Notes: a model not told the origin generated them from the letters alone. Numbered from the stretch's first letter, positions 1 through 14,792 are shown. The stretch: DNA of 64,000 nucleotides from Mactra quadrangularis (GCA_025267735.1 CM046309.1:59151319-59215318), one strand, 5' to 3'. Numbers and translations: made by a program.

Positions 1-174
1 GACTTTTAAATATCTATTGGGGTTTCTAATGACACTACAAATGTTGTAACATTGATCAAATAAGTAAAATTAATTATCAAAACTTAAGATTGAGTTTTAG
101 TACAAAGTTGAATTTTTTTTGTGAAACTGGGACCAGTATAGAGACTAATGTCTCGCTGATTTATATACTTGCAG

Positions 175-3100
175 GTTGGTAAGACAACACTTCATTATCT
201 TTGTAATGCAGGAAGAAAGACTGAAGTACAAATGTGTTTAAAATGGAGACCGGATGTTAACAAAATGGACAAAGTTTGTAACAAGAAAATATTATTATAT
301 TTCAATGTATTTCAAGTCTATTTCAAACAAAACATATATACCATAAATTCAAAATAAAATAACATCGTGGATATAACAATTTATTGCCTCAGTCCCATAA
401 AATCGTGACTTGTTGCGGACCCGTACGTGCAGACAGTCGTAGGCCGTGGGAAGCATTGCGTATAAGGTGACGGTTCGCACATGGTACTAAACAACACACC
501 TAGACGGGCCCGTAGCTAGAAGATATGCATGTTTAATCCATACTCGGCTATGATTTTGTTCATGATTTGACTCTGTAACTGATACATGTATCCTGAGCTC
601 ATCTCACGGACCCTTGTAAAACGTGACAGTCCGTACGGGTATGCAAGAGTTCGTACGGGTCCATGCGGAGCTTGATCGCACGGTGCCCGTACGGTGCCCT
701 CACGGCTATTTTAAGTTTATGGGACTGTAGCTTAAGACAAACAAAATACAATAAATATGAGACTGATATTTTCAAAAATAATTTCAACACAGTCCAGAAT
801 ATACCTGCATATTTAAATATCTAAAGTCTCTAAGGTAAAATGCCAAGTCACATGAAATGTAAGACTTTCCACTTAAACTTGAACATAGTTTAGTTGAGAT
901 ATCTGGACGAGAATGTATTGTTTTCATGCCCATGTATAGATCTACAATCGCTGAAATTAAAAGGAGTCAGATAAAAAAGTAAGTTTGCATTATTTCAGTA
1001 TTCGCAAACATTTTCTGAACTGCGTTTTTATAATTTTCTTCTTACAGCTTGGCTGGACTCCAATTCATTATGCAGCTCTGAAGGGACATGAAGACATTGT
1101 TAATATTCTAGTTAACTATGGAGCTGATACCAATATACGAGATCATGTAAGATATTATATAAACACTGCCTTATTTGAATATGGAATGTATCATTTAATA
1201 TGGAATTCACTATTTATAAACATGAGACTACATGTAGCCCCTTTAACCTTTATAAACATGAGCATTTATATAGCCCCTTTAACCTTTATAAACATGAGAC
1301 TTCATGTAGCCCCTTTACAAATATGAGACTAAATGTATCACATGTGTTGGGACATCTTCACTAAGGATTAAACACTAAAACCCAGTCCAAATTTAGTTCA
1401 TGCGCCGCACGGACAAAATCCACTATATACAGTCTCTATCAAACAATAACTAGTATAATGAACTAGTTAACGCGGCATGAACAAAATTTGAAAACTACAT
1501 TACGAATAGGCTACATACAGTCTATTTTGTTGAACAAAATGAACTGTACAGTGAGTATAGTGAATTCCATATTAAATGATTTGTATAGGTCATATAACGG
1601 CGGTCAGTCAACCTACTCACTCCTCCTGGAAAGGCTAAATCTCTGGATTTAGCTGTTAACCCACTACTAAGCACATACTTTCGGAAGAATGGCCGTAGAA
1701 ATAATTTCATGACCAAGCTGCTCCACGAAAGTATGCCCCGCCCGGGAATCGAACCCACGACCCCTCAATCAGTAGACTTGCGTGCTACCAATTGAGATAG
1801 CCGGGCGGCTGTTAGAACCCAATATTCAACTTGTATTGATTCACTTTTCTGTAAAAAAAGATAACTAATTGTAAACATATGATTTTACAGGAAAAGGGTC
1901 GTACAGCTCTTCATCTTGCTGTATCTAGAAATCATCAAAATATTGTTGAACAATTAATACAACTGGGTGCAGATCCTAATATTACTGATCAGGTAATCCT
2001 AACATTTGGTCTCGTACATGTTTAATAAAATATTCTCAAATCAAATTAATCATAAATATATATTTATTGATATAAGTTTTTTTCATATAAATTGTGAAAA
2101 CAAACTTACAGCGTATACTATTTATTTCTCGTCTGTTATTTGATTCCGCAGTACTAATCAAAGCGCCGATAGCGCTGTCAGACATGGGGTTTTGGTAGAG
2201 TATGTGGCTGTATACAACTCATGGAAGCCATACACGGGACCTTTACCTTACATAAACTAGATAAGATATACACGTGTCGTCTGCTTGTTAACGCGTAATG
2301 CGGACTATATATTTATTGCAGTGGTAATTATCCCTTTATTTGCGCGCGCACAACCGAATGTAATCGTCCGCGACAAATTTTGATGAGGATTTGCCACAGT
2401 CCATTACTAAACATGGGGAAACCCCGTGTAAAAATGAGAGTTTTGTCTAAAGAGTAATTGAAGTGTTTTGAAGGGTTTCCAATACGGTCATATCTAATGA
2501 TTACCAATCTAATCTCGGTACAGCTCAGGCACGTTTATCTCAAGTAAACTTGGACACTCATGAACGTTAGATCAAAATAATGGTAAATATGGTTTGAATC
2601 GAATATTGTTAATTGTATTTTTTATCAAAGTGGTTAAAATAGAGCAGAGCGGTCAACAATTAAAACCAATATTACATATCTAACTCGATAATCAGTTAAT
2701 GATACAAAAAGACAATCATAAATACGTCTGAATCCATATCTATATTCAATCTAATCGTATCCAATCTCCAACAAGACAACACCACCATCCTTGTAATAAA
2801 GATGTTATAGGAAAATCGAAAGTAATCAGTTACAGTCTAGAAATTGAATCTCTGTATTCGGTTCACTATTGACCGAATGATTCAGACATTTCACTTGACT
2901 TGTGTACAGTCAATGATTTGATTGAAGCTCATGCATATTATTTCAATATATTTTTAGGATGGTAAAACAGCAACTGATTTAAGTAAAACTGAATTCCTAC
3001 GAGACAAGATTGTAACATTAGCACAGAAAAAGGCTGAACAGAATGAGGAAAAAAAGAAAGGAGGAGAAAGGTTCATCTATTTGTTCCTGTTTTTTATAAG

Positions 3101-6100
3101 TTCACCTAAATAGTCCTTCAGGTTTTTGTTGATTAGTCTTTGGTTTTTTTGTTTGTATTAACTTAGGAAAATAGTTTATTAATCCCATTGACGTCATTAG
3201 ACGTACGGCAGGTCTATGCATTTATTTGCTATGATTCGTAGACGTGGTGGACATAACAGATATTGATGTATTATCCCATTATTAAACTATTTTCCTAAGT
3301 TATTACAAGGAAAAACAAAGAACGCCTACAACGTTTACTTTTCGTCCGTCTCTCTACAAACGTGAACTATGCGTATGATATTAACTGAAATTTAATGAAA
3401 ATTACATAGATATGTTGCAAATAGATTTTGCTAAAGCATGATACCAAACATACCTATGTTGAATTTAACTTTGTATGTGAAATATGTCTTTTAACGAGTG
3501 TATAATTTTTATTGCGTGTCAGCATATAAATATTGAAAGTTGATCATTAAAGACTGTGATTATTCCACTCTAACATTTCCAAAAAGAAGTGTGAGAGCAG
3601 CAACAGTAAACCAACCCAACTCAACCCAGCAATATACATATAGCAAAGAGGGATTCATAGTTAGATTTTTGTTTGTTTGGTCATCGATTTATAACTTGTT
3701 AATCAAATCCAACTAAAATAATTTGACCATTAGAAGAATTATGTAATACGTTGATTGCTTTTAAAAGTAAAAGTAAATCATGAATGTTAACAACACATTC
3801 CATGATAAATGAACTGAAATAGATCGACATCACAAACTTGATCGTAAAGGTTTATATAACACAAAGTCTCAAGTAATAACAGATAATAATCTTCTATACA
3901 AAGGTTGTTAGAAGGCGTATTAAATATTCTCCTTACGTAACACGTGACCTTTTCTGTCCAATATTAATATCAATACTGACATTTCAGCTCAGGTATATGT
4001 GAGAAAATGGACATCGTTCCTGACAAACCAACACCATTCCTTAATCTAGGTTTGACAGTTTGTATGAAACATGATCAAACAGAAACAAACACTCCAAACA
4101 TTGTCCCCACAGACAAGTCATTTACGATGAGTATAAAGAAACTTGATCCTGATACAGCAAATAAATTATTTGGTAAGTTATCATGTATTAATGTTTACAA
4201 ACATGTGTGACATGAAGACAAAGTCACCAAACCAACTTAATTGTTAACATGCAAATCTACTAATCTAGGGGTAAGTGGATTCTATAACTGGAGCCATGCA
4301 TTTGTGGAGTTTGGTTATGAAATAATTTTTACAGCTATGTTCCCTCCTACCACTGATTATTTATCATTTAGGACAGTTGTCAGTCACTGACAGAAGTAAA
4401 TACCAAGCCACTTGTTAACAACAAAATCCAGAGATTTAGCCTTTCCAGGAACGGTGAGTAGGTTGACTGACCGCCGTGATATTCCTATACAGTGTGTTGC
4501 TACGGCGTTAAACCCAACAAAAACGAAAACAGCAAATACCAACATAAAGGTCAATTGTTCATATACGTGTGACATCAAGGTTTTGTTCTATGTTGATGTC
4601 AGAATTTAATTTCCAACTTTAGTGTTTGTGTGACTGAGACACACGTTTTTGTTATATATTTTTGTTATGACTGACACTATATTTTTCTGTATGACGTCTA
4701 TTCAAAATTACTGTCATAAAACCAATTCTTACATTTATTGTTCAACGTATTTTTCTAGCACTAGTGGACAAAGAATTGACTCAAAAGTGTTTAAATAAGC
4801 TTACGTTTGTTATTTTTACAATTAAGATAAAAAGAAGTGTGAGAACGTAGCAGGATCAGCAGCAGTATAAAAGGACATTACATACATATAAGTTTAAAGC
4901 ACTTTCCTGGTGCACCGACCTCACACTTGCCTCAAGGAAAAAAAATCACATAAACTAAAATACTATATTAAGTACTAATATACACTTTAACTTACGTAAC
5001 AATACATGCTTACATGCTATGCGTGTTTTTTCTCTCAGATATTAAAGAAGATGAGGACATCTGTAGTGAATTATATAAACATAAATTAATCAATATATCA
5101 AGTCGTGTTACAGTTGACATACAAGTACCAGTGACAACACCACCAAGTAATAATGAAGAACTTGTACTAAAGACTAATAACAATGATGACATCATTGTTG
5201 ATAATGTCAAGGAAGAAAATGGGGTAAACATCTTTACATCATATAAAACAACAAAAGTTTAAGGCCAACTAGTGTATTTACATTTAACTACTGTCACACC
5301 CTTTTAAAGCTCTTGTTTCTTTTTCCATCTCAAGTAAAATACAGTTTAAATACAAAAATGTAGACTGGAACAATCTCACCAGACATGAGTCTCCCGCTCG
5401 GAAACGGCCTCAACTAATACAAATCATATTTAGTATAATATATATGCTAGTTTTAGGGTAGTCAATTTTATAATAAGTATCTATCTCTAATATTTTTACA
5501 AATATCAAGCTTCTCATAAAAAAGAAGTAATTTTAATTTGATAAGAATTTCAATATTTTTATAACAATCTTTATTTCTATTATTTAGAAATGGTTTTGTA
5601 TAGTATCAGCAGAAATTACTAGTTTTAATATATTCATTGTAATATCTCGACCAAAGTTAGAAAAATTTAGTATTGGTAAGGCTGCAGCAAGCATCAAATC
5701 TACAGTAGATGATCGGGTGGAGTTAGACATTCCAAAAAATACATTTGATAAATCTGTCACCATTACAATGGGGGTAAGAAAATAATTAATATCATAATAA
5801 AATTTCATACTCTTTAATACAAGAAATAGGCGTAGTCTCGTTTTTTGCCATAGTGCTATGGCCATTGAAAAACTGTTGTTTCAGTTTTTATTATTTTAGC
5901 ATATTTTACTATCAGTTTCTCAATTTCCATCTTATATCTTAAATACCAATTAAAATCAAAGAATTTAAATAATAAAGTACTTTCACAATTGCACATTCAA
6001 AAGCTTCATTAATATATGACTATACTCTTCGAGAAACGAGGTTGTTAGTAAACTGGAAATTTGTTTGTTACTGTTGCTGGTTCTGATAGGTTTTCATTCT

Positions 6101-9100
6101 TTTCCACAAAATAGATAACCAATACCCCAGATAAAGATGAACTTACTAAGATGATATCACAATGTGACCATGTTTCATCAACAACGTCATTCTATTCATT
6201 AGATAGTGGTGGAACAACTTTATGTAGACCCGTGTCACTTAAGGTAATGTGCTAAAGTGATATATTTAATTTCGCCTTAGTCACAGTTATTTTGTTTAAA
6301 CGTAATCTTTCGTTTCAATGATATAATTTTATTTGAAAAAACGCAAAAATATTTTGAAATCGGAATAATCATTTTGAATAAAAATATATATTAAAAAAAG
6401 AAATTTCATTCTTTTAAGCAAATGATTATAAATGTAATGGAACACGCAAGCAGACACACCTTGATTCTAATTTACAGATAAAAATTGGTTTAAAGAAACT
6501 ATTTTTGAACTTATATTCAGGTTCCATTACCAACTACGTACACAGGAGATGGTCAACTAATTGTGCTAACAATGAATGATGACCCGGATGTAGAAACACC
6601 AGACAGTTGGAAACCAGTATCAATTATTGATAAAATACAAAATGATAGAGTATTGTTTGATGTTCCCTCGTTCTCAATGTATGTACACATTAAATTTATA
6701 AACTAGTTTGATGGTTAAACAAATGTTGAAGTTAAAGTCGAGCAGAAAACAATGAGAATGTTAAAACTATAAAATAAATTACTCACCTAATTTTTTTTAT
6801 TCTCAACATAAATAGGATGTAAAACTTCGATCCGAAAAAATATTCGAAGATTCTAAACGTCACCGAACATTCGAGTGCTAAAAACGGATACAAATTTTCG
6901 ACATTAAAATCTATATTTTCAAAGTATTTCCATTTGTACTCGTCCTTTACAGAAAAGTAGTTGTTGAAACCCCTACACATGTCGATGATATAAGTCAGTT
7001 TGGTAGCACATCAAGCTTTGGAAGTATAACAAGTCAAGTCAGCCGTATATATAGAAAATGTCGTCGCCGAGAATATGCTGTGACATTGGTTTGTTTGTCT
7101 AGAAGAATTGGAACATCTAATACATTTAGAGTTATAACGTTATGTTGTAAGCTGGAGCAAGCTGAACAAATCATATCTGGTTGGGAAAGCGAAGGTTACG
7201 AATGTCATACACAAGTAGAAGAACAAAATACAGATGAAGAATTAAAAGCGAAATCAAAGCAAAAGTTTAAAGTTGTTGCAAGTCATTTAAAGATTATAAC
7301 AGCAGATAAAAGTGATCATGTTATTGTTGAATTCCAACCTAGACTTGAATCATCTCATAAATCATTTAATGTTGTGATACCATTTGGCGAATCAATGGTT
7401 TCTGGTATTTTGTCATTTATGAGACTGGATAAGACAGAAAATACTACTGGAGAGACTGGGTCTAAGGAACACGAACTTGTAGAGGGTGATGTGGTATCAA
7501 CAGTCAATGTCAGATTTTTAATGTTTCACCCGAGTATGCTGTCTAAACTTGATGGAACATGTAAGTTTGCTTTACACTTGTTTAAGTTTGTTCGTAAAAA
7601 CAAGGACAAATTATGTTTTACTAAATACTAAATATGTAAAACAACTTACCATTATTTGTTTGAACATTTTCTCTGTCCTTGGTGAATATAGATAATGTTA
7701 AAGTTGATTAAACCACTTCATCTTTAAAACCAAGTTGATGGTGTTTTCATATGATCTTACACCTGTTAAAACAAAACATTATATACCTTTGGTTATCTCA
7801 ACAACTTATGTGATGATTTACGTTTACCAAATGTATCAGTTACTTTATCTATCACGGTACAAGTAGGAATGTAAAAAAAAATATTAGAAACATCACCAGT
7901 AAAAAACTGAAACCTTCTACAAATCCAAAAACAAAGATGGATTCTTTGTTATATTCTTGAGCGTTGTTTCCAAAATTCTCAAGTTCTTAATTCTATGCCT
8001 ATATTATGTTTATTGTTTTAGCATTTTTGTCATACACTCGAATGATTGAAATTCAAGCTGACATTGGTACAAGATGGTGGAAGTGTCTTCTATTAATGGA
8101 GATACCATTTAAATCCCTGGAAGAAGCCTTTGCTGACAGTACAGGAAATCCACAAGAGACTGTCAACGGAGTAAGTGTAATGAATAAATTATATCCTATC
8201 CCTAACTAATCTATATTCTGATTAGCATATGAAACAAACGAAGCATGTGACAATGATTGACATCAGACACAATAAATTACCATTGCTTCTACTTATTCAC
8301 ATTTGTGATATATTAAGATATAAAAGTCAGATTTTACACGTATTTAGTTCTTTTAACATGTTTGACATTGTATTGTAATATATTTAAATTTGAGTAACAG
8401 AAGAAGCAATTTTCAATTTCATAATTACGGTGATATATAAAACACAACTGAATTTGTTAATTAATATAATTAGAGTTCTTTAATACAAATCAACATGACA
8501 ATGGTGTTCATGTGTCTGTTAGTTTTACCATTTTTCATCAACTACAGTGTTGTAGAGAGTAGCGTTGTAAAGATATTTGATTATTGTTTAGTGTAAATAT
8601 TATTTCAAAGATTTTTCAAAAGTTTAGTTAGAATATCATGACTATTATTTTCCATCTTTGAACCAAACTCAGACACCTGTTTAATTAGTCTGTTTAACTT
8701 TATAAGCATTATCATGAAACGTTTTAACACTATCAAGTCATATAATAATCGTACTTGACTGTCTTGACATTATTATATTTTTTCAGCTATTGTTTGATTG
8801 GCGAGAGAAACATCGTGGTTACAAATCACGTGGTTTACCAATTATGTTATCAGCGTTAAATCGTTGTGGTAAACGTGATCTTGTCAACAAACTTCAAATA
8901 CAACTTAGACAATGGTATGTATACACAGTGTGACACGTAGTCCGTGAGGGGAAGTGTGACTATATATTTATATTTTATGATACAAGGTAGCAATGTCCTC
9001 TTCATATACCTGATATGTTTTTTTAATATCTAATACATCCGCCCGGCTAGCTCAGTTGGTAGCACGCAAGTCTACTGATCGATGGGTCGTGTGTTCGATT

Positions 9101-12100
9101 CCAGGGGGGGGGATCATACTTTCGAGGATCTTGGTCATGAAATTATATCTACGGCCATTCTCCCTCCTACCATTGATTCTAAATAATGAAGAGTAGTTGT
9201 AAGTCACGGACAGAAGTATGCGCTTAACAGCTAAATCCAGCGATTTAGCCTTTCAAGGAACAGTGAGTAGGTGGCCAGACCGCTGTGATATAACCTATAC
9301 AATGTGTTGCTACGGCATTGAACCCAACAAACAAACAGAAGTGTTAGTATTAGTGTTAGTAACTATTTATCATATAATATTAAGTAGCCAAGTCATCTTT
9401 ATATACTTCAAATGTTTTAATATGCAATACGGTCCAGCAAATGACTGAAGTCAGATTAAAGGAAACAATATGATACAATAAACAGATAACTTTACCACTT
9501 ATGGCAACACACAATATTAAGTCAGGTTTTAAAATACTTTTGTACTCAATCTACAGTGCTTACTGATACTTATTGTTATATTAAAGGAAGGAGATACCAG
9601 GCCATCATTCTGATGTATTTTATGATTGGTTAATGATGGCCTACAAGTATGATCTACTGCTTCCTACATGTAAGATTTCTGATTTATTATTTTAAATCAT
9701 TCTCGACCAATTCTCAAAACCTACATGTACATCGATAGAATTTTATCAGATTTGAAAAAATATCACTTTTATACCAGGTTAAAATTCATACAGCTGATCG
9801 ATTAATCTATCTAATTAACTAATGAGTTTTATATTACTATGAACTATGTATAAATATGGTGAGACTTATTCTGTCTGTTTAAATTAGCAAATATTACTTC
9901 TTACTTATCTTTCATGGTTTATTTTGCTGCGTTGTTAATCAGGCTTTTCAATCACTTTAGTGAGAATGCAGTTATGATAATTTTACAAGAGACAATTTCA
10001 TATCGTGCTATCTGTCTGCAAAGTCAACTGAACTAAACCCTTAGTACATTAATATAATCAGTTTCTTTTCCTACGTGATCATTGGTTTATTTTCCTTCTT
10101 AGAATACATTTATATATCTTTCATCTAACTCCAGGCTATGATCCGCCTATGTCTGATACGTTTCTAGCGATGATCGCAGACAAGTTAGAGCCAAATGATA
10201 CGTTAGAAACATCATTGATGTTATCTAAAGGAACATTAAAATATATCAGAGAAAATAAGAAATGTTATCCGTGTGATGGAATGATAACAATGAAGGTAAT
10301 TATATCTCTACACTGTCTTTTAAACCTATTTTGATAAAAGCTTGTTTTCAGGAAAACTTATTTTTAAGTTTTCCTTTTATCTGAGTACAATCGGAAACCA
10401 TCATTCATTAGTTTATCAACATATGATTCAAACCTTAACATTATTAAGCTTTGACTATAGTAGTAACCCGGGTCGATATCGCAGTTGGTAGAGCGCCGGG
10501 ATTTGGATACTCGTGCCCGAGGGGGTGCGGTTTCGAATCCCACCCGGGGATGTTATACCTTTCCATAAAAATTTGACAATAATGTCGATTTTCCTCCATT
10601 GATTAGATAATATGGAGAAGTTTCCGGCCTTGTGGAAGGGTAGGTGAGTACTGGTTATAGACAAGGTCCAGGAAAACTAGGTTAGGTGCGCTGGACGCCG
10701 TGAAATGACCTAAATTGTGTTGATACGGCGTTAACTCCAATAAATAAAATAAGAAAAATAAAATTGACTATAGTAAAATTAAAAACGGTACATATAATCA
10801 GTTTTCTCTAAAATAAATCATTTGCCAAAGTAGGCCTACTCATGGCTTTCACTGATAATTATTTGTGTCTTTTAAAGATAACATTAGTAGAAGAATCAAT
10901 GTACCTTATACTATAACTGATCCTGATTTGTTTCTAGATTTGATCAAACCAAAGATTGTTTCATGAATGTTTGAACACACTAAATAACATTTTGAAAAAT
11001 ATTTTCAACAGTTGATACTACATATAAAAAGATGGACACCCACGTCGAAGGAACTTTAACGTGTTATATTAATCTATTTCGTATGATATGTATACCAATC
11101 CAATAATGCAATCACAAATCCATAACTTTAAAATTTACTTCAAATATAACTGTATAGAAGATCCAAACGACATAAATTGTATGTACATTTATTGAAAATG
11201 ACATTTTACTGGACTTTATACAGAAAATTATATTAAACATAGCTGTAATGATTATAATCTGAATCTGACATAGATTACATATTTTATTATTTACCATTGT
11301 TTATATGTAAGTCATAATGTATTTCTTTATATATATCGACATTTGAAATTATTAATTCAGCTACTGGATGAATTTCGAAAGTCTTATTCTGACAAAGTGA
11401 AAGCTTTTAGTGATCTGATGAAAGTTTTAAAAGAATCAGGCCACACTGATGTTGCAACATATGCTTTAATGATGGCAGAAGCTTGGTAAATATAGCATTT
11501 ACAATATTACAGTGTCTAAATAATCCTTGAATTTAATCCCCTTTTCTTTTAAGATGAGCCAATTTCCATTTAATATTGAAAAAAGAAACTAGCAGTCATT
11601 TAAGAAGATGCCAAAATCACTTAGATTATCAACATAAAATCCAAAACTTATGAATATACCAAACATTAATGAGCTACAATTGTATAGTTCGAACAAAAAA
11701 ACCGAACACCGTTTATAATAACAATACAATGAACTAACCCACGACGAGGGATGCCCAGGATGACTTTAAAATAAACAATTGTGATATGTTTTACTTGTGT
11801 CTTAGTTGTTGGTGTAAAGGAATGCGTTCTACCATAACAAGCATGATTTACCAAGTGGTGGTGGTTTATCAACCATGCTAATTTTGTTAAAATGAATTAC
11901 ACAAATTTTATTTTCAATACTGCCTACCCCTGAAATGAATTGTCTCATTTTTAATGTTTACCAAAACACGTTCTGTTTTTTTGTACGCACTATAGTTACA
12001 TTATTTGTAGAATGAATACAAGGTATTCTCAAGATTTACTTTGTCCAAGTTTGAGGACATGATATATGCTATTCTTTATGGATTTAGTTGATTCTTCATG

Positions 12101-12880
12101 ACGCTTTAGATTTTGTACAGTAACATAAAAGTTGTTATATTGTTTGCTACATAACAATATAACCTTATCTTACAAACTGTTTTCTACATCAATACCGACA
12201 ATGTGTCTAGAAATCAAGTACAAAAGATAATCTTATCAATTTTTGTTGTGACATTTCTGATCATTGTGTTATTGTTAAAGGCAACATTAGAGAACAAATT
12301 GTGATTTTCAAGTTGTATTGCCAAGATTCATCATGGATTCAAGTACTTTCTACGGAGACCATAAAGAGACATTTTTAAAAACCATTTTATATTCAAAATT
12401 AGTTCTTTTAAACGAAATGTTGTTTCGTTTTTTTCCCAAAATAATATGGGGAATGACACGACGTTTTACCGTGAAGTAGTAAACTATAATTGATTAGAAT
12501 TGAGAGGAAAGGAACAAGATTCAGAGAAAACAAAATTTAATAAATTATTTAAACAATTGTCAATTTACTTGCATGTTATGCCAGTATATATTGTTTTCAT
12601 GAAATATAAATTATTTTGTCTTTTTATATTGTTATAAATTAGAATCATTGTATTTTCATAATGTAATGACACCATGTATAACTGTGATTGGTAGTAAGAA
12701 AAACAAAAAAAGTTGTTTTAGTTATTTTGAAGATTTGATTGAACAAAACAGAACAGATACTTTATTGATTAAAGTGCATGTATTATATATATATCTCTGA
12801 TATATTTCAGGTTAAAGAGACAAGATATTGAACAAAATGAATTCTATGAAGTCATAATAAAATTATCATCCAAGTCATAG
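175..12880 (+). CDS. Ankyrin-repeat / ZU5-like / double death-domain protein, 3' part of gene
   Basis: Sixteen exons join in phase: 175-273, 1048-1146, 1891-1992, 2958-3070, 3988-4172, 5039-5223, 5588-5773, 6115-6243, 6521-6678, 6953-7560, 8022-8170, 8787-8914, 9587-9669, 10135-10295, 11361-11485, 12811-12880 (stop TAG). In-window protein: 859 aa, N-terminus missing. Residues 1-130 are about four ankyrin repeats, the first three one per exon (GWTPIHYAALKGHEDIVNIL is typical). A charged Lys/Glu stretch follows. Residues about 275-420 resemble a ZU5 domain (VDDRVELDIPKNTF). Residues about 630-712 and 743-836 look like two death domains (LLFDWREKHRGYKSRGLP; LLDEFRKSY). This order recalls ankyrins, UNC5 and PIDD, which build death-domain signalling or scaffold complexes in the cytoplasm; the role here is inferred. 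All acceptors end in AG and all donors are GT; the first donor (GTTTGT) is weak. Alternative: a mollusc-specific ankyrin-death protein. Exon chain fairly sure, ZU5 call moderate. Confidence 0.85.
1213..1325. repeat. Short minisatellite, about 42 bp x 2.7
   Basis: Three imperfect copies of a unit with 'cctttataaacatgag' and 'tagcccctttaa', in the intron after the second ankyrin exon. Confidence 0.8.
1581..1809 (-). mobile_element. tRNA-derived SINE, family A
   Basis: On the minus strand it starts with a tRNA-like head (GCCCGGCTATCTCAATTGGT; B-box GGTTCGATTCC) and runs into the body shared by all family A copies; the far tail is lost. Intronic. Confidence 0.8.
3161..3300. mobile_element. Small inverted-repeat element (MITE), TA-flanked
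   Basis: Ends ACTTAGGAAAATAGTTTA and its complement at the other end, with TA at both borders; 140 bp. Tc1/mariner-type by target only. Intronic, single copy in the window. Confidence 0.6.
4298..4520 (+). mobile_element. SINE family A, head missing
   Basis: Body and tail of family A ('gtgagtaggttgactgaccg', ending 'acggcgttaaacccaacaa') without the tRNA-like part. Confidence 0.75.
4830..4935. repeat. Unclassified dispersed repeat
   Basis: Shares 'agaagtgtgaga', 'aaaaggacat' and 'cctcacacttg' with sequence at 3580-3660 and 13036-13285. Ends not defined. Confidence 0.4.
9041..9335 (+). mobile_element. tRNA-derived SINE, family A
   Basis: Full head GCCCGGCTAGCTCAGTTGGT with A box and B box (GTTCGATTCC), then the family body and a tail in 'aacccaacaaacaaaca'. 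The fused body shows it is not a tRNA gene. Lies in the intron after exon 12 of the ankyrin gene. Confidence 0.85.
10465..10745 (+). mobile_element. tRNA-derived SINE, family B
   Basis: Head 'acccgggtcgatatcgcag' with B box 'tttcgaatccc', body 'aggtgagtactggttatag', tail 'acggcgttaactccaataaa'. Intronic. Confidence 0.85.
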
Positions 12881-13035
12881 ATCCTAGATTGAGGATTACA
12901 TGTTGTTTGAAACAACTTGTTTCTACATTCAGGATTTCACTGTTTACTTTACTCATATACCATGATATTAACTTGTTCAATCAAACACAGCACAAGAAGT
13001 TTATTTTTGTTGTTGCTATCACTTTGTGTTTCATT

Positions 13036-13290
13036 TTTTATTACAAAAAGGAGAGTGAAAACTTCAGGATCAGGATCAGCAACAGTAAATAATACAGATG
13101 TCCAAAACAGTTTAAACAAAAGAGAGAGATATTTAAGAGTTTGAAACTTTTTGTTATAAAAAGGACATCACAAACAGTTAAGGAAAAGAAAAACCTATTT
13201 TTCCGCCTTGGAATGGACAGTGTTAAAACAATTGCCATTTGGGGGTTTAAACAAAGTTCTGAAGATGACAAACCTCACACTTGGCCAAAC
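13036..13290. repeat. Unclassified dispersed repeat
   Basis: Related to 4830-4935 (aggatcagcaacagta..., aaaaggacatcacaaac, cctcacacttgg). Lies in the 3' flank of the ankyrin-death gene. Confidence 0.4.
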
Positions 13291-13623
13291 TGGTTCATGT
13301 TAAACAAACAACAACAACGTGTCTAAACCCGCCCTTCAATTCGACATATTTATATAAATCTAGACAAAGCTTTCTCACACATTGTAAATTGTTTATAACG
13401 AAGTGACGCGGCACAATAGAATCCTGGAATGAAATTACCAGAGTTTGCAATTTGAAACCATTAGAGACCGAATACTTGCTGTTCATGAGCACGTACGCAC
13501 TTTTCTTTTAGTTACACGGTGACTTTATTGTAAAGGGAGATAATATGACACACACTTTAATACTTACTTAGTTTTGTTTATCCTTCTTTTTGTATTGTAA
13601 ATATATAATAATACATTATGATA

Positions 13624-14080
13624 CATTATGACCTCAGCAACACTTGAGGGATATATTTATTAGAAGCTCATTCAGTGTTCTTACTAAGTCATATATAAGG
13701 GTATATAACAGCAACACTTAAGGGGGATATATCTATTACGATCTCATTCAGTGTGCTCAGACAGTCATATATAAGGTTGTAACTTAGCAACACCTGAGGG
13801 ATATATCTATTAGAAGCTCATTTAGTGTTCTTAATAAGTCATATATAAGGGTATATAACATCATAACTTGAGGGATATATATAAAAGAAGCTCATTCAGT
13901 GTGATTACACTGTTTATATAGGGGTATATAACAGCAACACTTGAGGGATATATCTTTTACGAGCTCATTCAGTATACTTAGACAGTCATATTTAGGGTTG
14001 TAACTTAACAACACTTGAGGGATATATCTATTAGAAGCTCATTCAGTGTTATTACACTGTTTATATAGGGGTATATTACA
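13624..14080. repeat. Minisatellite, about 75 bp x 6
   Basis: Units contain 'cagcaacacttgagggatat', 'agctcattcagtgt' and 'catatataagggtatataa'. The flank to about 14245 ('gccgacgccaccgccgac', 'tagctcgactattcttcgaa') looks like the end of an interspersed repeat carrying the array. Confidence 0.85.
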
Positions 14081-14615
14081 ATGGTAACTCCTTAGACAGG
14101 TGTGAAGTTTCAAGTGAATCCCTTCTGTAGTTTTAAAGATATAAAAAATGCTGCACCTATAAACTTAACCAAGAAGTGTTACGCCGACGCCACCGCCGAC
14201 ACCGACGCACAACTAAGTATGGTAGCTCGACTATTCTTCGAATAATGGGGCTAAAAATGATTTTGCTATACAGTCGATTTTTTTATTTTTACATAGTTAT
14301 CTATTCTTTCTATAATAACAATTTTACTTTGTAAACCATTAGTTATATTAGTATGGACATTTTAACAGATAGGTTTATTTAAACCAAGGTAATTCAACTT
14401 TACAATACAAAGATCTGAACCACTTAGTTTTGTTAGCCTTCTTTTATTGATCACAATTACAAGATAAACATACATTAAACTTTATAATAAAACTCCATTT
14501 AAATTGTTCATGAGAAGTTTTCCTGTATGATGAGATATTACGTTGACAAAATATTCGATATAAGTTAAGCTAACTGTACGAAGTTCCCTAAAGTGACATT
14601 TTGAATGACTTTTGT

Positions 14616-14792
14616 GGGGCGGATCCAGGATTATTTTTCTATGGGGGTGCAAACTTTGAGAGCACGAGAAAGTTGCTTCTTGCTACCTAAAATGGCTAAC
14701 ATTAAAAAATACACACATGAACGGATACATTTTGGACATTTCAGGGGGGGTCCGGCCCCCACTGACCCCCCCCCCCCCCCGCTGGATCCGCC
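14616..14792. mobile_element. MITE family P (GGCGGATCCAG ends)
   Basis: Begins 'ggggcggatccagga' and ends 'gctggatccgcc'; G- and C-runs lie just inside the ends. One of eight copies or pieces in the window. Confidence 0.7.

Noticed and set aside
9041..9113. Possible tRNA gene (A and B boxes present)
   Set aside because: The arms do not form a proper cloverleaf and a SINE body follows directly; ten related copies exist in the window.
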